A stretch of 45,118 nt of DNA from Alphaproteobacteria bacterium. GTDB lineage: Bacteria; Pseudomonadota; Alphaproteobacteria; Rs-D84. Positions within the stretch are counted from its first letter, which is position 1, and the number at the start of each line of letters is the position of its first letter. This document shows, one piece after another, positions 30,399 to 40,900 of this stretch. Where the stretch lies: assembly GCA_017962125.1 (NCBI GenBank), contig JAGCVZ010000003.1, positions 1-45,118 on the forward strand. Direction: 5' to 3'. Below the pieces are notes generated by a model that was given only the letters and a program-made list of their open reading frames with translations, did not search any database and was not told the DNA's origin. The position numbers and the translations under genes were made by a program.

Positions 30399-31538
30399 TT
30401 ACTGATTCTGGGGCAGGTAAATATTATTACTTACTTCTGGCCCGGCGATAAATGTTCCAGTTCCAGAATTGGTAAAGAATGTCCCTGTCATAGTATCATA
30501 CATACCCAGAACGTTATCACTGTTGCGACGTGCGGGGATAAGGTTTTGAACAACAGTGTCCCCTTCTTTCAACATAAAATGATATATCTTTACTTTACCT
30601 TTATTCACCGTATTATTATCAGTTCTTTGTGCAAAAACGAGTATGGTTTCTGACTGGGCGGGGGTGGCAAAATTTCCACGTTTAGCCGTAACCAGTTCAC
30701 CATCACGATAAACCTTGCCGTCTTTTCCGAACACAACCCTGTGTTTCAACGTGTCCGCAAAATTTAGACCATCATTAATCACAAACCACCATATTCTGCT
30801 TGAACGAAAGCCTAGAATTCTTCTTGCCGAACCTGCCACTTGACCAAACACGAAATTTTCATTATTGACGTTGGTGAATTGATATTCAAATTCAGCCAAA
30901 GTATCGCGTTTTACGGACACCCCTGTATCAATATACTGGGTTCCTGTGGATCGAATATATTCCAACGGGGTATAACCGGATGGCAAAATAGTATTGTTTT
31001 CTGTTTCATTATGTATTTCCCAAAGCCAGCAATTACCCGTCACCGGGTCATATGCATCTGGACGATTTGCACAAACAAATTCATTATCCAATCCATTTTG
31101 CAACGCGGCATTAAATGTCTCCGCATCAACAAGTGTGTTTTGTTGTGTGGCATATGTGCCACTGTCTTGATAGATTCCTTTTTCGCCCAATTCACCCAGC
31201 GCAGATGTGTATGTTGCAACATAATCCGCATGTTTGTTCGCACCAAGTGTATCTTGGGTGGCATTTAAGCCATCGTTCACCGCACTAACCGTTGGTAATG
31301 CGGTGTCGTTTGTATTATTACCTAAATCTGATTTTACTTCGCGTGGTGTGATTTCCCCGGCGGTATTGGTAAAAGTTGCAACTTGGGTTCCTGATTGCGC
31401 ACCTATTTTATCTTGGCGTGTGGAAAGTTCATCATTTACATATGTTAGTGATGTTACTGTTTGCCTGTCGGCAATATCATCGGCAAATGCGAAACCAATA
31501 AATGCCGCAAACAACCCAAATACCATGAACTTTCTCAT
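30399..31538 (-). CDS. Secreted protein, TVTS-YVD family, with lectin-like C-terminal domain (379 aa)
   Basis: Signal peptide MRKFMVFGLFAAFIGFAFA, then DDIADRQTVTSLTYVNDEL and family repeats (RQDKIGAQSGTQV, TPREVKSDLG, TVSAVNDGLNATQDTLG). From about residue 190 (LPSGYTPLEYIRSTGTQYID) to GTFFTNSGTGTFIAG there is a recurrent module of gut bacteria and phages. It looks like a concanavalin/LamG-type beta-sandwich; the fold assignment is inference. GGGGGAGGAA precedes the ATG. The first 26 codons and about 67 nt of leader are nearly identical to the gene at 45041, showing a recent duplication or gene conversion. Confidence 0.82.
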   Translation of the reverse strand: MRKFMVFGLFAAFIGFAFADDIADRQTVTSLTYVNDELSTRQDKIGAQSGTQVATFTNTAGEITPREVKSDLGNNTNDTALPTVSAVNDGLNATQDTLGANKHADYVATYTSALGELGEKGIYQDSGTYATQQNTLVDAETFNAALQNGLDNEFVCANRPDAYDPVTGNCWLWEIHNETENNTILPSGYTPLEYIRSTGTQYIDTGVSVKRDTLAEFEYQFTNVNNENFVFGQVAGSARRILGFRSSRIWWFVINDGLNFADTLKHRVVFGKDGKVYRDGELVTAKRGNFATPAQSETILVFAQRTDNNTVNKGKVKIYHFMLKEGDTVVQNLIPARRNSDNVLGMYDTMTGTFFTNSGTGTFIAGPEVSNNIYLPQNQ

Positions 31539-31774
31539 GTTCCTCCCCCTTTTTTCTGTAAAACAAAAACACCGCGTTGGAAACCAAGCGGTCGGGGTGT
31601 TAGCAAATCATGCAAAACAGTGATTCCCTTGGACTTTAGATATACTCCAAAGGCACCCCAACCAAATGTTGGGGAAACATAATCACGGCACAAAAATTGA
31701 GAATTTTATAGATTACGACAATTTTGTGCCGGTTTTGCATTGGCTTGCTACAGCCCCGAACCAGATTCCCATCT
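31539..31774 (-). promoter_or_regulatory. Conserved mosaic leader of the family gene starting at 31538
   Basis: The proximal part (about 31539-31607) and a distal piece containing CTGTAGCAAGCC (about 31742-31772) recur upstream of the gene at 45041. The middle is unrelated and holds its own hairpins: CCCCAAC/GTTGGGG (31656-31674) and GGCACAAAA/TTTTTGTGCC (about 31685-31731). The proximal part includes CCGCTTGG-ttt-CCAAcGCGG followed by TGTTTTTGTTTT, a terminator or attenuator just before the ribosome-binding site. Confidence 0.6.
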
Positions 31775-31863
31775 GATTCAAACCCAGTCTAACAAAAATG
31801 ATTAAATTTAATCAAGAGTATTTTTTACCAGATAAAAACATCTACACTAATCACCAATAAAAA

Positions 31864-31881
31864 ATCCCGCAACCGCGGGAT
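31864..31881 (-). terminator. Terminator of the cold-shock gene
   Basis: ATCCCGC-aacc-GCGGGAT with a T run on the minus-strand side, directly after the stop codon. Confidence 0.85.
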
Positions 31882-31884
31882 CTT

Positions 31885-32217
31885 TTATTTCTTCCAGAAA
31901 GCAAATCCAGAATGTTTTTCTTCCTTTTTGCTTTCTTCGCGTGCACGTCGTCTTTCGGCGCGACGTTCTTGAAACCTTTTTGCAGATTCTTCATCGCGTT
32001 GAACAAGTTTCAATGTCGTTACAGACAATTTGCCATTGCGAACTTCTTCGTCAAATTCTACAATATCACCTTCATTTAGATATCGCAAATCCGCATTTTT
32101 TAGAGAACTTGAATGAACAAACACATCATCCGTGTTGCCATCTTCGTTTGGTTTATCGGGTGCAATAAAGCCATAACACTTTTTGCCATTATACCATTTT
32201 ACTTTACCTTGGCGCAT
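31885..32217 (-). CDS. Cold-shock-domain protein with basic tail (110 aa)
   Basis: Residues 1-70 are a CspA-type domain: GKVKWYNGKKCYGFIAPD (RNP1 region) and DDVFVHSSSL (RNP2), with an insertion PNEDGNTD between them. The last 40 residues are a charged tail (RFQERRAERRRAREESKKEE) ending GFAFWKK; such a tail is not part of the minimal 70-aa CspA. Likely an RNA chaperone. AAAGGA precedes the ATG. Confidence 0.9.
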   Translation of the reverse strand: MRQGKVKWYNGKKCYGFIAPDKPNEDGNTDDVFVHSSSLKNADLRYLNEGDIVEFDEEVRNGKLSVTTLKLVQRDEESAKRFQERRAERRRAREESKKEEKHSGFAFWKK

Positions 32218-32341
32218 CTTTTTTTCCTTTGCTACCTTGTTGATGATTCAATCGATCGATTAAATCTGATTTGATTCTGTCATAACGAAAAAACAAAATC
32301 AAGAAAATAACGCATGCGCCAAAAAAGACATTTGTATTGGA

Positions 32342-33742
32342 TTAATCGACACGTCTGTAATAACGTGAAACTTCATTCATTACAAAATTGAACAGTTGCG
32401 CCCCAAGTGTATTGCCACAAATCTTGTATCCTGTACGCGTATAGGGCATTGCAGACACCAAGACAAAACGCGCCATGAAACGGAATATCGCTATTTCTTG
32501 TGTTTTATCTAACTTTGATGAAGAATTATTCACAACAAAGATTTCATTCTTAACCGCAGTATCTAACTTGTTCATAATTTTTTCAACCATGTTATGAGGA
32601 TAATAAAGTTTGCATTCTCGCGGAAAACCTTCAAACAAAGATACATCGTTGCTACGACTATACAGTATATTCCATCCAACACGTTCAAGCAAATCATCTA
32701 AACACCGGCATATCATTTTATTGTATTGCTCGATTCCGTTTTCCATCATTTCAGCGGCTTCGTTTTCTATTGCCATATTTGCGGCACTTGGGTCTTGGCG
32801 CAATGTTGCATAGTAACCATGTGTTTTGCGTTCGAATTCAAAGAATGTTCGAACTTGGCATATGATTTCCATGGGTATAACTTTGTCCGCCGTTCCGATG
32901 TTTAAAATAACCTTGGAATCACGATAGTTGCGCGGATTTGTAATATCATAGAATTTATCGCGTACAGATATAATTCTTTCGGGCATCATATCACGTAATC
33001 TTTCAATAAACGTCCGCGCCTGGGGTATCAAGTCAAACAAGCATTTTACACGCCAAACATCGTTTAGATATAGAAAAGGTTTTTTTAGTTTGTCTAATTC
33101 CCGAACGAGTTTTACAACCAACGCGTCTTCACTTTGACCGAGTATGGATAAAACTTCTTCGGCAGCATTAGTTACATATTTGTTTGTGAACTTGGCTCGA
33201 ATTTTTTCTTTGATTGCATTGATATCATCATCTTTGCCCATATCTTTGAATACGCGAGTAACGGCAAGCAAAACATCTTCAATAAAGAACTGATAGTATT
33301 TACCAGTAACTTTTTCCAAAGCGCGCTGAACATCTTTTTGTGCGGCAACAATAACGGTTACAATTGATGATACTGACAAATCTATCTTGTGTGATTCGCG
33401 ACAAGTAAAGAATTGATTCCGCATTGGGTCGGCATCCAGACGATGATTGACAAGATACGCGCAAAGCGGATTAATATCCGCAATTTTTATCGGTTTTTCT
33501 ACCGACAAATCTGTTACCGAATCGTATTCTGTAACCCCGGTTTTTGGTGCACCAAAGCATTTACCCAAAACATGAAAAACTTCGCGATAGCACCCCATTC
33601 CGTCAGAATATAGTTGGCACAGATATTTTGCTGTTTCGTCGTTTATATGCCCAACATTGCATGCTTTGTTTATAAATTCAAGGTTATGCCGATCATGATC
33701 GGCGACCAGAATATCAATATCAGAGATGTTAGTTCTTTGCAT
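32342..33742 (-). CDS. Unknown protein with possible RelA/SpoT-like domain (466 aa)
   Basis: No membrane helix or signal. Residues about 225-315 read VWRVKCLFDLIPQARTFIER, MMPERIISVRDKFYDITNPR, NYRDSKVILNIG and PMEIICQVRTFFEFERKTHG. The order (hydrophobic strand with V-x-R, R-x-K-F, YRD, E-[IV]-x-x-QVR, then E..TH.YY) resembles divergent RelA/SpoT-type nucleotidyltransferase domains of the D-x-x-R...R-x-K-x-R-F...GYRD...E-x-Q type. This is pattern recognition without a search, so moderate to low. The flanks (N-terminal 220 and C-terminal 150 residues) are helical and unassigned. Confidence 0.55.
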   Translation of the reverse strand: MQRTNISDIDILVADHDRHNLEFINKACNVGHINDETAKYLCQLYSDGMGCYREVFHVLGKCFGAPKTGVTEYDSVTDLSVEKPIKIADINPLCAYLVNHRLDADPMRNQFFTCRESHKIDLSVSSIVTVIVAAQKDVQRALEKVTGKYYQFFIEDVLLAVTRVFKDMGKDDDINAIKEKIRAKFTNKYVTNAAEEVLSILGQSEDALVVKLVRELDKLKKPFLYLNDVWRVKCLFDLIPQARTFIERLRDMMPERIISVRDKFYDITNPRNYRDSKVILNIGTADKVIPMEIICQVRTFFEFERKTHGYYATLRQDPSAANMAIENEAAEMMENGIEQYNKMICRCLDDLLERVGWNILYSRSNDVSLFEGFPRECKLYYPHNMVEKIMNKLDTAVKNEIFVVNNSSSKLDKTQEIAIFRFMARFVLVSAMPYTRTGYKICGNTLGAQLFNFVMNEVSRYYRRVD

Positions 33743-33979
33743 TTTTTATACTACTAAATAACCAAGATTTCCCCAAAAATACCGGTTTCAAGGGGCATTA
33801 TGCACGGTATTTGGCTGAAAGTAAAGTGTTTTTTATTCCGCAAAACATCAACAAAATTTAGGTAATTATATAGATACGCGACTCGTTTTTAGTTAAATAT
33901 TGTATTTTGTGACGGAAAATATATTGTATTTACTAAATAAACATGTAAAAAACAAAAAAACATTTTCAACTATTATCGC
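33743..33979. other. AT-rich intergenic region, no gene seen
   Basis: 237 bp with short direct repeats (AAATATTGTATTT and AAATATATTGTATTT near 33894-33932) but no recognisable RNA, terminator or ORF. Confidence 0.5.
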
Positions 33980-34585
33980 TTATTTTTGATTATTTATACG
34001 ACGCAGCACAGCCAATTGTTGTACGCTTTTTTTATAATTCGTTAAAAGATTGTTGAATTTTGGGTCTTTGCGTATACGGTTTTGGTCAATCTCTGAATCA
34101 TACCCAACAACATAACGACTCCCGTATACTTCTTGGATTATTGGTTTGGGTTTTACGAATTTGTTACCATTAAAATGAATAAAGTGAGATATTCTTTTCG
34201 CATAATATAAAGAATCACATTTTGCCTTTAATTTAGATGCTGTTTCATAATCCGCCAGATTTATTGTATATGCGGAATTTATAGCATCAGAATGTGCGGA
34301 ATTTAATATTTGTTTAACCCCTTGTTTTTTTGCATCCTTATGCTGTGCAACGGGAGTAGTATTATACACCAAATAAAACATAGCGAACACACAAGATAAT
34401 ACGGAAATCCACGCAAAAGACCAAAAAACCTTGTCTTTTATTTTTTCAAATCTAGACGTTGGTTTGTAATCATCAAATGGTTCATAATCACCATGTTTTT
34501 CTTCATTCGTTGGTGTTTGCTCTTCTTCCTCTAGCTCGCGTAGCATATTGGCCACCGCAACTATTAATCCTGCTGAATTAACCAT
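33980..34585 (-). CDS. Single-pass membrane protein of unknown function (201 aa)
   Basis: A short N-terminal acidic region (ELEEEEQTPTNEE) precedes a basic patch and a membrane helix at about residues 54-72 (SFAWISVLSCVFAMFYLVYN). A C-terminal domain of about 125 residues follows, with paired Tyr/Lys-rich motifs (CDSLYYAKRISHFIHFNGNK, YGSRYVVGYDSEIDQNRIRK). The positive-inside rule places the C-terminal domain in the periplasm. No family recognised. The start context GAGTATAAAAAATG resembles those of two other unknown genes in the window. Confidence 0.65.
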   Translation of the reverse strand: MVNSAGLIVAVANMLRELEEEEQTPTNEEKHGDYEPFDDYKPTSRFEKIKDKVFWSFAWISVLSCVFAMFYLVYNTTPVAQHKDAKKQGVKQILNSAHSDAINSAYTINLADYETASKLKAKCDSLYYAKRISHFIHFNGNKFVKPKPIIQEVYGSRYVVGYDSEIDQNRIRKDPKFNNLLTNYKKSVQQLAVLRRINNQK

Positions 34586-34699
34586 TTTTTATACTCATAT
34601 ATCTTATATTTTCGCTAAAATTATACTTTAAACCACGCCAAAAGCAAGTATTTTCTAAAAAAACTGAGTCGAGTAACCGTATAATTACCAAAATTTAAC

Positions 34700-34728
34700 T
34701 TGCAACGGGAAATAAACTGTGTAATAAT
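34700..34728 (+). promoter_or_regulatory. tRNA promoter
   Basis: TTGCAA (34700-34705), about 17-bp spacer, TAATAAT (34722-34728), ending 9 bp before the tRNA. Confidence 0.6.
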
Positions 34729-34737
34729 GCCCGCGTT

Positions 34738-34814
34738 GGGTTATTAGCTCAGTTGGTTAGAGCGGAGCGCTCATAACGCTTTGGTCGTGGGTTCGAGTCC
34801 TACATAACCCACCA
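34738..34814 (+). tRNA. tRNA with CAT anticodon (Met elongator or Ile2), CCA encoded
   Basis: Acceptor GGGTTAT/ATAACCC, discriminator A, CCA encoded. D-arm GCTC/GAGC. Anticodon stem GAGCG/CGCTT with loop CTCATAA. T-arm GTGGG-TTCGAGT-CCTAC. The canonical acceptor pairing excludes initiator Met. The choice between elongator Met and lysidine-modified Ile2 cannot be made safely by eye. Confidence 0.93.
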
Positions 34815-34846
34815 CATTGATTTCTCAATTATAATTGAAAAATCGT

Positions 34847-34877
34847 CCACGCCGTGTAAAAGCGGCGTGGTTTTTTT
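34847..34877 (+). terminator. Terminator after the CAT tRNA
   Basis: CCACGCCG (34847-34854) pairs with CGGCGTGG (34863-34870), followed by seven T. Confidence 0.9.
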
Positions 34878-34905
34878 ATAATCACAAAATTTGAAAATTT
34901 TTCCC

Positions 34906-34935
34906 TTGCCTTGGTTTTAGATTTTTTTCTAAGAT
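34906..34935 (+). promoter_or_regulatory. Promoter of the giant Cys-rich gene
   Basis: TTGCCT (34906-34911), 18-bp spacer, TAAGAT (34930-34935). A GGGAG Shine-Dalgarno sequence precedes the ATG at 34960. Confidence 0.5.
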
Positions 34936-34959
34936 AAAAATAAATGAAAGGGAGAAGAA

Positions 34960-37900
34960 ATGAAAATTCTACGTTTTCTGGGTGTTTTTGCTATAATTTT
35001 TGCTATTCATCATGTTGCGTATGCGGACTGTGCTTCGGGAAGTTGGGGCTCTAATAATGTTTGTACTCTTTGTAGTGCCAACCCTGGTAATGGGTATATA
35101 AACAGCAACGAATTGTTCAACAGAGTTATTGGCACATGCTATAAATATTGTGACAACACTTGCACCGATATAAGTAGTAATTCTTCAATATGGCAAGATT
35201 ACGGGCTGAACGGGACAATAGTATTGCCATTTGATTCTAATGCAAACAATCACCAAATTGGTTTTTACGCGTTTGATGACGACAATCCGTGCACGGTGGG
35301 TTCTGGGTATTGTCCGGTTGTTGCTACTTGCTCTGATGATGGTGAGTCTCCAAGTACAGATGCGTGTAAACCCGGTACCAAAGAGGTTATATTTAAAACC
35401 ACGGATAATTCAGATATTGGAACGTTATATATTGTTAACCAAAGAATGTGGAGTTCCAAAAATACCAATTTTAATGACGCTGGTGGTTATTCCGGCTTGG
35501 TTTTCCCTGTGTTCGAAGCCCCGTTGCCGCAAAATCTCCCGCAAAATGCCCAGTTTGTTGGGTATTCAAGTGATACAGATGGAAACAATATGGTCATAAC
35601 CCAAAGGGCGCTTACGCAACAAAATGCGGGGGTTGTCGCCCCAATGGCAACCGGTGGTTCTGTCACGCTCTATGCGCAGTATGAAGTTGTGGAAACAACG
35701 TGCAATTCAGGTTGGTATTTGTTAAATGGTGTTTGCCAGGAATGTCCAAAGGATACATTTCCGCTTTCCAATGCTGGTTCTAGTTCAATAACCGATTGTT
35801 TCAGCCAATGTGAGGTACGTTGCAAACAAGAAGGTTGCCCTGAGGTCGGTGTATCGCATGTGGCGAGTTGCACCTACCTTAATACCAATACGGTTCTTGA
35901 TTATGGTCAGCTATTTTACCCAGGTGATGGTGAGTGTGTCTATGACGGACGTTATAGCGAAGATAAAGATGGAATTCCGAATTGTACCTATACCGTCACA
36001 TGCGAAACTGATTATGAGTGGAGTAACGGCGCATGTGTGTCTAACGCACCGCAAATTTACCATGTTACATTGGACACCAATGGCGGGTATTTTGATGCGA
36101 ACGGTATTGCGGATATATATGAACAATATGGAACTGGTTGGTCGACGTCTGCAAATGGACCATTCAATTTGACATCGTTGAATGATGCCCGGTTACCTGT
36201 ACGTGAAGGTCATGATTTCAACGGGTATGCAACTAACCAAGATGGAACTGGCAGACATGGAACCGTATCATCCAACGGTCGGACATGGACATTACCGTTA
36301 AATACTGAAGTTTCGGCTGATACAACATGGTATGCGCATTGGCGTCCGTGCAAGTTGGATAGTGGAATATTCTGGGAGAATGGTATGTGCCAACAATGCC
36401 CATCCCCATATACGGATAACCCAAGCCCAACGTCTATGGCAGAGTGTTATAAAAATTGTTCTGCTGATTGTGTACAAAGTGGCTGTGTTGTTGGTCAAAA
36501 TGGAATTGCAGGATGTAATTACGATGTTGTACAGTACAACGGTGTTATGTATTCTAGTTCAGATCAATGCGTGGTCGATGGCGTAGTTCCAAATTGCGAA
36601 TATACAGTTACTTGTGCCGAAGGGTATATGTGGGATGCTGACCGGGGTCAGTGTGAACAAACATACACCGCAACATTTGAGTGCGAAAATGCCACGTTAA
36701 ACGCATTTGTTAATCCGGATCCGCGGATACCAGATCAAACCGCGACATTGGGGCAGACGATTACGTTGCCTTCGACGGGTTTGTGCGTTATTAATCCGGC
36801 GCTTCCCGAATGCGGTAAAACCGGTTTTTGGACCCCAATAGCTGGTTCTAATTGGACATACAGGTATAATGGGCAAGATACCAATGTTTCTGGAAGTTTT
36901 ACGTGGTCTGAGTCCCGTAATATCGATTTTCAGTTGCGCGGATTTGGCAGTGTTGCTAACAACATCTCTTATGAATGTGGTGTGGCGGATGGTACGGCGC
37001 CGAATTCTACTAGGGTATATTACGAAAATTGTGATAATCCAGAGATTGCCCAACCAACTGGGTGCAACACGCCCGTGGGTGCGCAATTTACCGGATGGAA
37101 TGTCAAGAGAACAAATATCATATTGCAACCCGGAACGATAGATGGCGGCTATGGTGACGATGGTTGGCCACATGGGAATGCAATGCTTGTTGCCCAGTGG
37201 GTGTGTACTGAACCTAATCATAGAATAAATCCTGATACCCATGAATGTGAACCCATAATTTGTGATCCAAATCAGTATCTATTAAATGGTGCTTGTCTTG
37301 AGTGCCCAGAAGGGTTCCCATTTTCCGCGGGGGGGCACATTTCGATAAACGCTTGTTATAATACATGCAGTGAAAGTTGTAACGAAACAGGATGCCCGAC
37401 GGATGTGGGTGTCCAAAGTTGCACATATACCGCACAGTCTTATAATGGCAAGGTATATTATGCAGCCCAAGATACATGCGTTTTAGACGATTATAAAACG
37501 GTTCCAAATTGTGAGTATACATTAACCTGTGCGGATGGATATACACTAAATAATGACACAGGCGAATGCGAACAAACAACATACTATGCAAAAATTAAGT
37601 GTGATTATAGTGTTTATGATCATGAAACAGGCGAATTTCATCCATTATACACAGGAAACCCAGATTATTTTGATGGGAATGAATTTTATTATGAATATGG
37701 AATACATTATGGCGATACCTTTGCAATACCAAGTGATTTGTGTATATTAGACGAAAGTGTGCCAACTTGCGCGCGTAATAATGGCGATATGTGGATAAAA
37801 CAAACACCAAGGGAACACTGGCGATGGTGGAAAATTTCCAATCCATCCATTTCCGGTTCTGTTGAGGATTTAGTTAGCGGTTTTGAATGGAACCAGGAGG

Positions 37901-40900
37901 ATGATTTATATTTTTGGATAGCAGGTTGGGGTTATCAAAGCCATATGGTATATTATCAATGTGGTGTTGCCAGTGGAACGAACCCAGCTGTGACAACAAT
38001 ACCGTATTACGAATGTGATAGTGTTAATTTGCGTGCACCAACAAATTGTAATCCAAGTGGTACTATGGAGTTTCTGGGGTGGGAGCCGCGGAACCAAGTA
38101 ACCAATGAATTGTTGCAACCATATGATTTGTTGCAACCAGGTGTGCAGAATTTTGATTGGTGGTCGACCCCCCGTAATGTTCTTTTGATCGCCCAATGGG
38201 ATTGTGCCGAGGGGTATGAATGGAATCAATTGCATACGGCGTGTGTATCAAAATACACAGCAACGTTCGAGTGCGAAAATGCCACGTTGAACGCATTTGT
38301 TAATCCGGATCCGCGGATACCAGATCAAACCGCGACATTGGGGCAGACGATTACGTTACCTTCAACAAGTTTATGTGAGGTTAACCCAAGTTTGCCGGAT
38401 TGTGGACGGGTTGGACCGTATAAACCGGAACCCGCGGACAATTGGGTATATATTAATGATAATGATTTGCCGCAATCTACAACCTCTAGTTTCACATGGC
38501 CAGTAGAGCATGATATTGGTTTTAAAATAATCGGTGTTAGTATGGGCGAAAGGATAGTAAAATATGATTGTGGGGTTGGTACGGGAACACCACCGGCAAA
38601 TACCAAGGTAAGGTGGGATAATTGTAACAATCCGTACATTGCCCAACCGACACCGGGTTGCATCGCACCGACCGGGGCGCACTTTACATGGTGGCAGGTT
38701 GGTGACACCAACGAAACATTACAACCGGGATATCATAGTTACGACAATAGCGATGGTTGGCCGTATGAAAATGGTATAATGCTTACCGCACGATGGGAAT
38801 GTGATACCCCTGGGAATTTGGTGAATCCGGATACTCATTCATGTGAACCATGCCCGAATGGTTACACTTTGAATGGGACAGGTGATGAATGCGAACCGAA
38901 CAATATTATCATTGATTGGGACGAAAACGGTGGTAATCCGTTGGATAATGGTTCTTGCACGTACGGTGGCGATTTAATATTGGCGAATGCCCCGACATAT
39001 GATGAAAATCATGTCTTTAAGAATTGGTTGTTATATAATAATACACATTATGCGGCTAATACAGTCATTACCAATGGATGCGTGTTTAATCACATCGGTG
39101 TGTATTCTGGAACAAGCACAGTAATCAAAGCAGAATGGTGCGCGTGTGGCACAATAACTGATCCGCACGCTCATTGTATGCCGAATTCGCCGGGGCCGGG
39201 AATATGCAAATATAACACATGGTGTGATGAGGGTTATACTATTGTTGGCGAAGGAACACCAAATCCAACTTGTGAAGGGAATATTATCCATGTAAAACTT
39301 AACGCTAATGGTGGCAGTTTCAGCAACGAAGGTGTCCAAAATATATATGAACAATACGGAACTGGTTGGTCGACATCTGCAAATGGACCGTTTAACCTTT
39401 TGTATTTAAGCGGCACTGAATTACCAACGCGTCCGGGATATCAATTCTATGGATATTATGACGATGCCCAAGTTGTTAGCACAGAGCATGGAACTGTTAC
39501 AGAATCGGGTGGAATGAAGCAATGGACGTTGCCGTCAAATACTGAAGTTTCTGCGGATACAACATGGTATGCCCAATGGATGCCTTGCAAGCCTGAACAG
39601 TTTGTTGTTAATGGTATATGCACCAGCTGTCCAAACGAATATCAGGATAACCCGAATCCGCAATCATTGACAGATTGTTATAAAAAATGTAGTGAGCCAT
39701 GTAAAGAAGAAGGTTGCCCAGTCGCAGGACAAAATGGCGTCCTTTCATGCAATTACGGCTATGTAGAATATCCGGGTATAATGTATAACGATGGTTTAAA
39801 CTATTGTAAGACCAATGTTGGAAATTGTCCGTATACTATTATATGTGCAGAAGGTTATCAATTAACGGATGATGGTACTGGATGTGAACCCAAACCACAA
39901 CGGCCGGGATATAAAATCTACTTGAAATCAGCAATAGGAGATTTGCACGGCGAAAGCAGTGACCCAACTACACTTTATACAAGGTATGAGGATGGGGTAT
40001 ATTTGGATGAAACACGGACTTTGCGCATGATGTCGTCCTATAATAAACTGTATGAGTTACCAAAGAAATACGCTGTTCTTAACTTGTATGCCAATGGCAG
40101 TACCGATGCAACCTTGTTATGGAATGATAATTGGGTCACCAACGCGTATCAAGATTATTACTTTAGTTTTGAAGGTTTCTATGATGATGCAACGGCTGGA
40201 ACAATGTGCATATCAGAAAGCGGCTATATCACCCCAAACGGTGAGGATTTGGGCAAACAGTATGAAGGTGATAGAACGTGGTATGCGCATTGGAAACCAG
40301 GTTCCATTGAACTTCCACAAGCGCAGTATTCGGGGCATCTGTTCGCCGGATGGTGGACCGACCCTTCGGGTGGCGTGTTCATCGGGTTTGATGGGGTAAG
40401 TTACCCTGTGGAACGTGACGAAAAATTGTACGCACATTGGTGCAAAAAATGCCCGGATCCAATGTTAAACGGAACGTGTTATGAAAGTGTTAATGAAAAT
40501 GGTGAGTGTAAATATACCATTATATGTGACGCTGGATTCGACCAAGCCGGTTTGGATTGTGTACCTTCATCCAAGAAATATGAACTGAAATACTCACCGA
40601 ATGGTGGTTCACCAAACGAGGAATACCATGAGTGGTATCAATTTGGCGAAACGTTTACAACCAGACCGGGAACAACATATGCGAAAGATAACCATATCAT
40701 AACAAAATGGAAAAAACAACATGGCGGTGATTTCCCGTTGTTGGAACATCAGTATCAATATAATTATACAGAAGCAACCGAATTAATTCCAGAATGGAAA
40801 GAATGTATATGTGAAGTAGATTTTGGCGCCGAGTTTTGTAATGTTTGGGTTGAAGGCAACATGTGCGCCCAGAAGGCTGGTTGCAAACCTGGATATGTTC

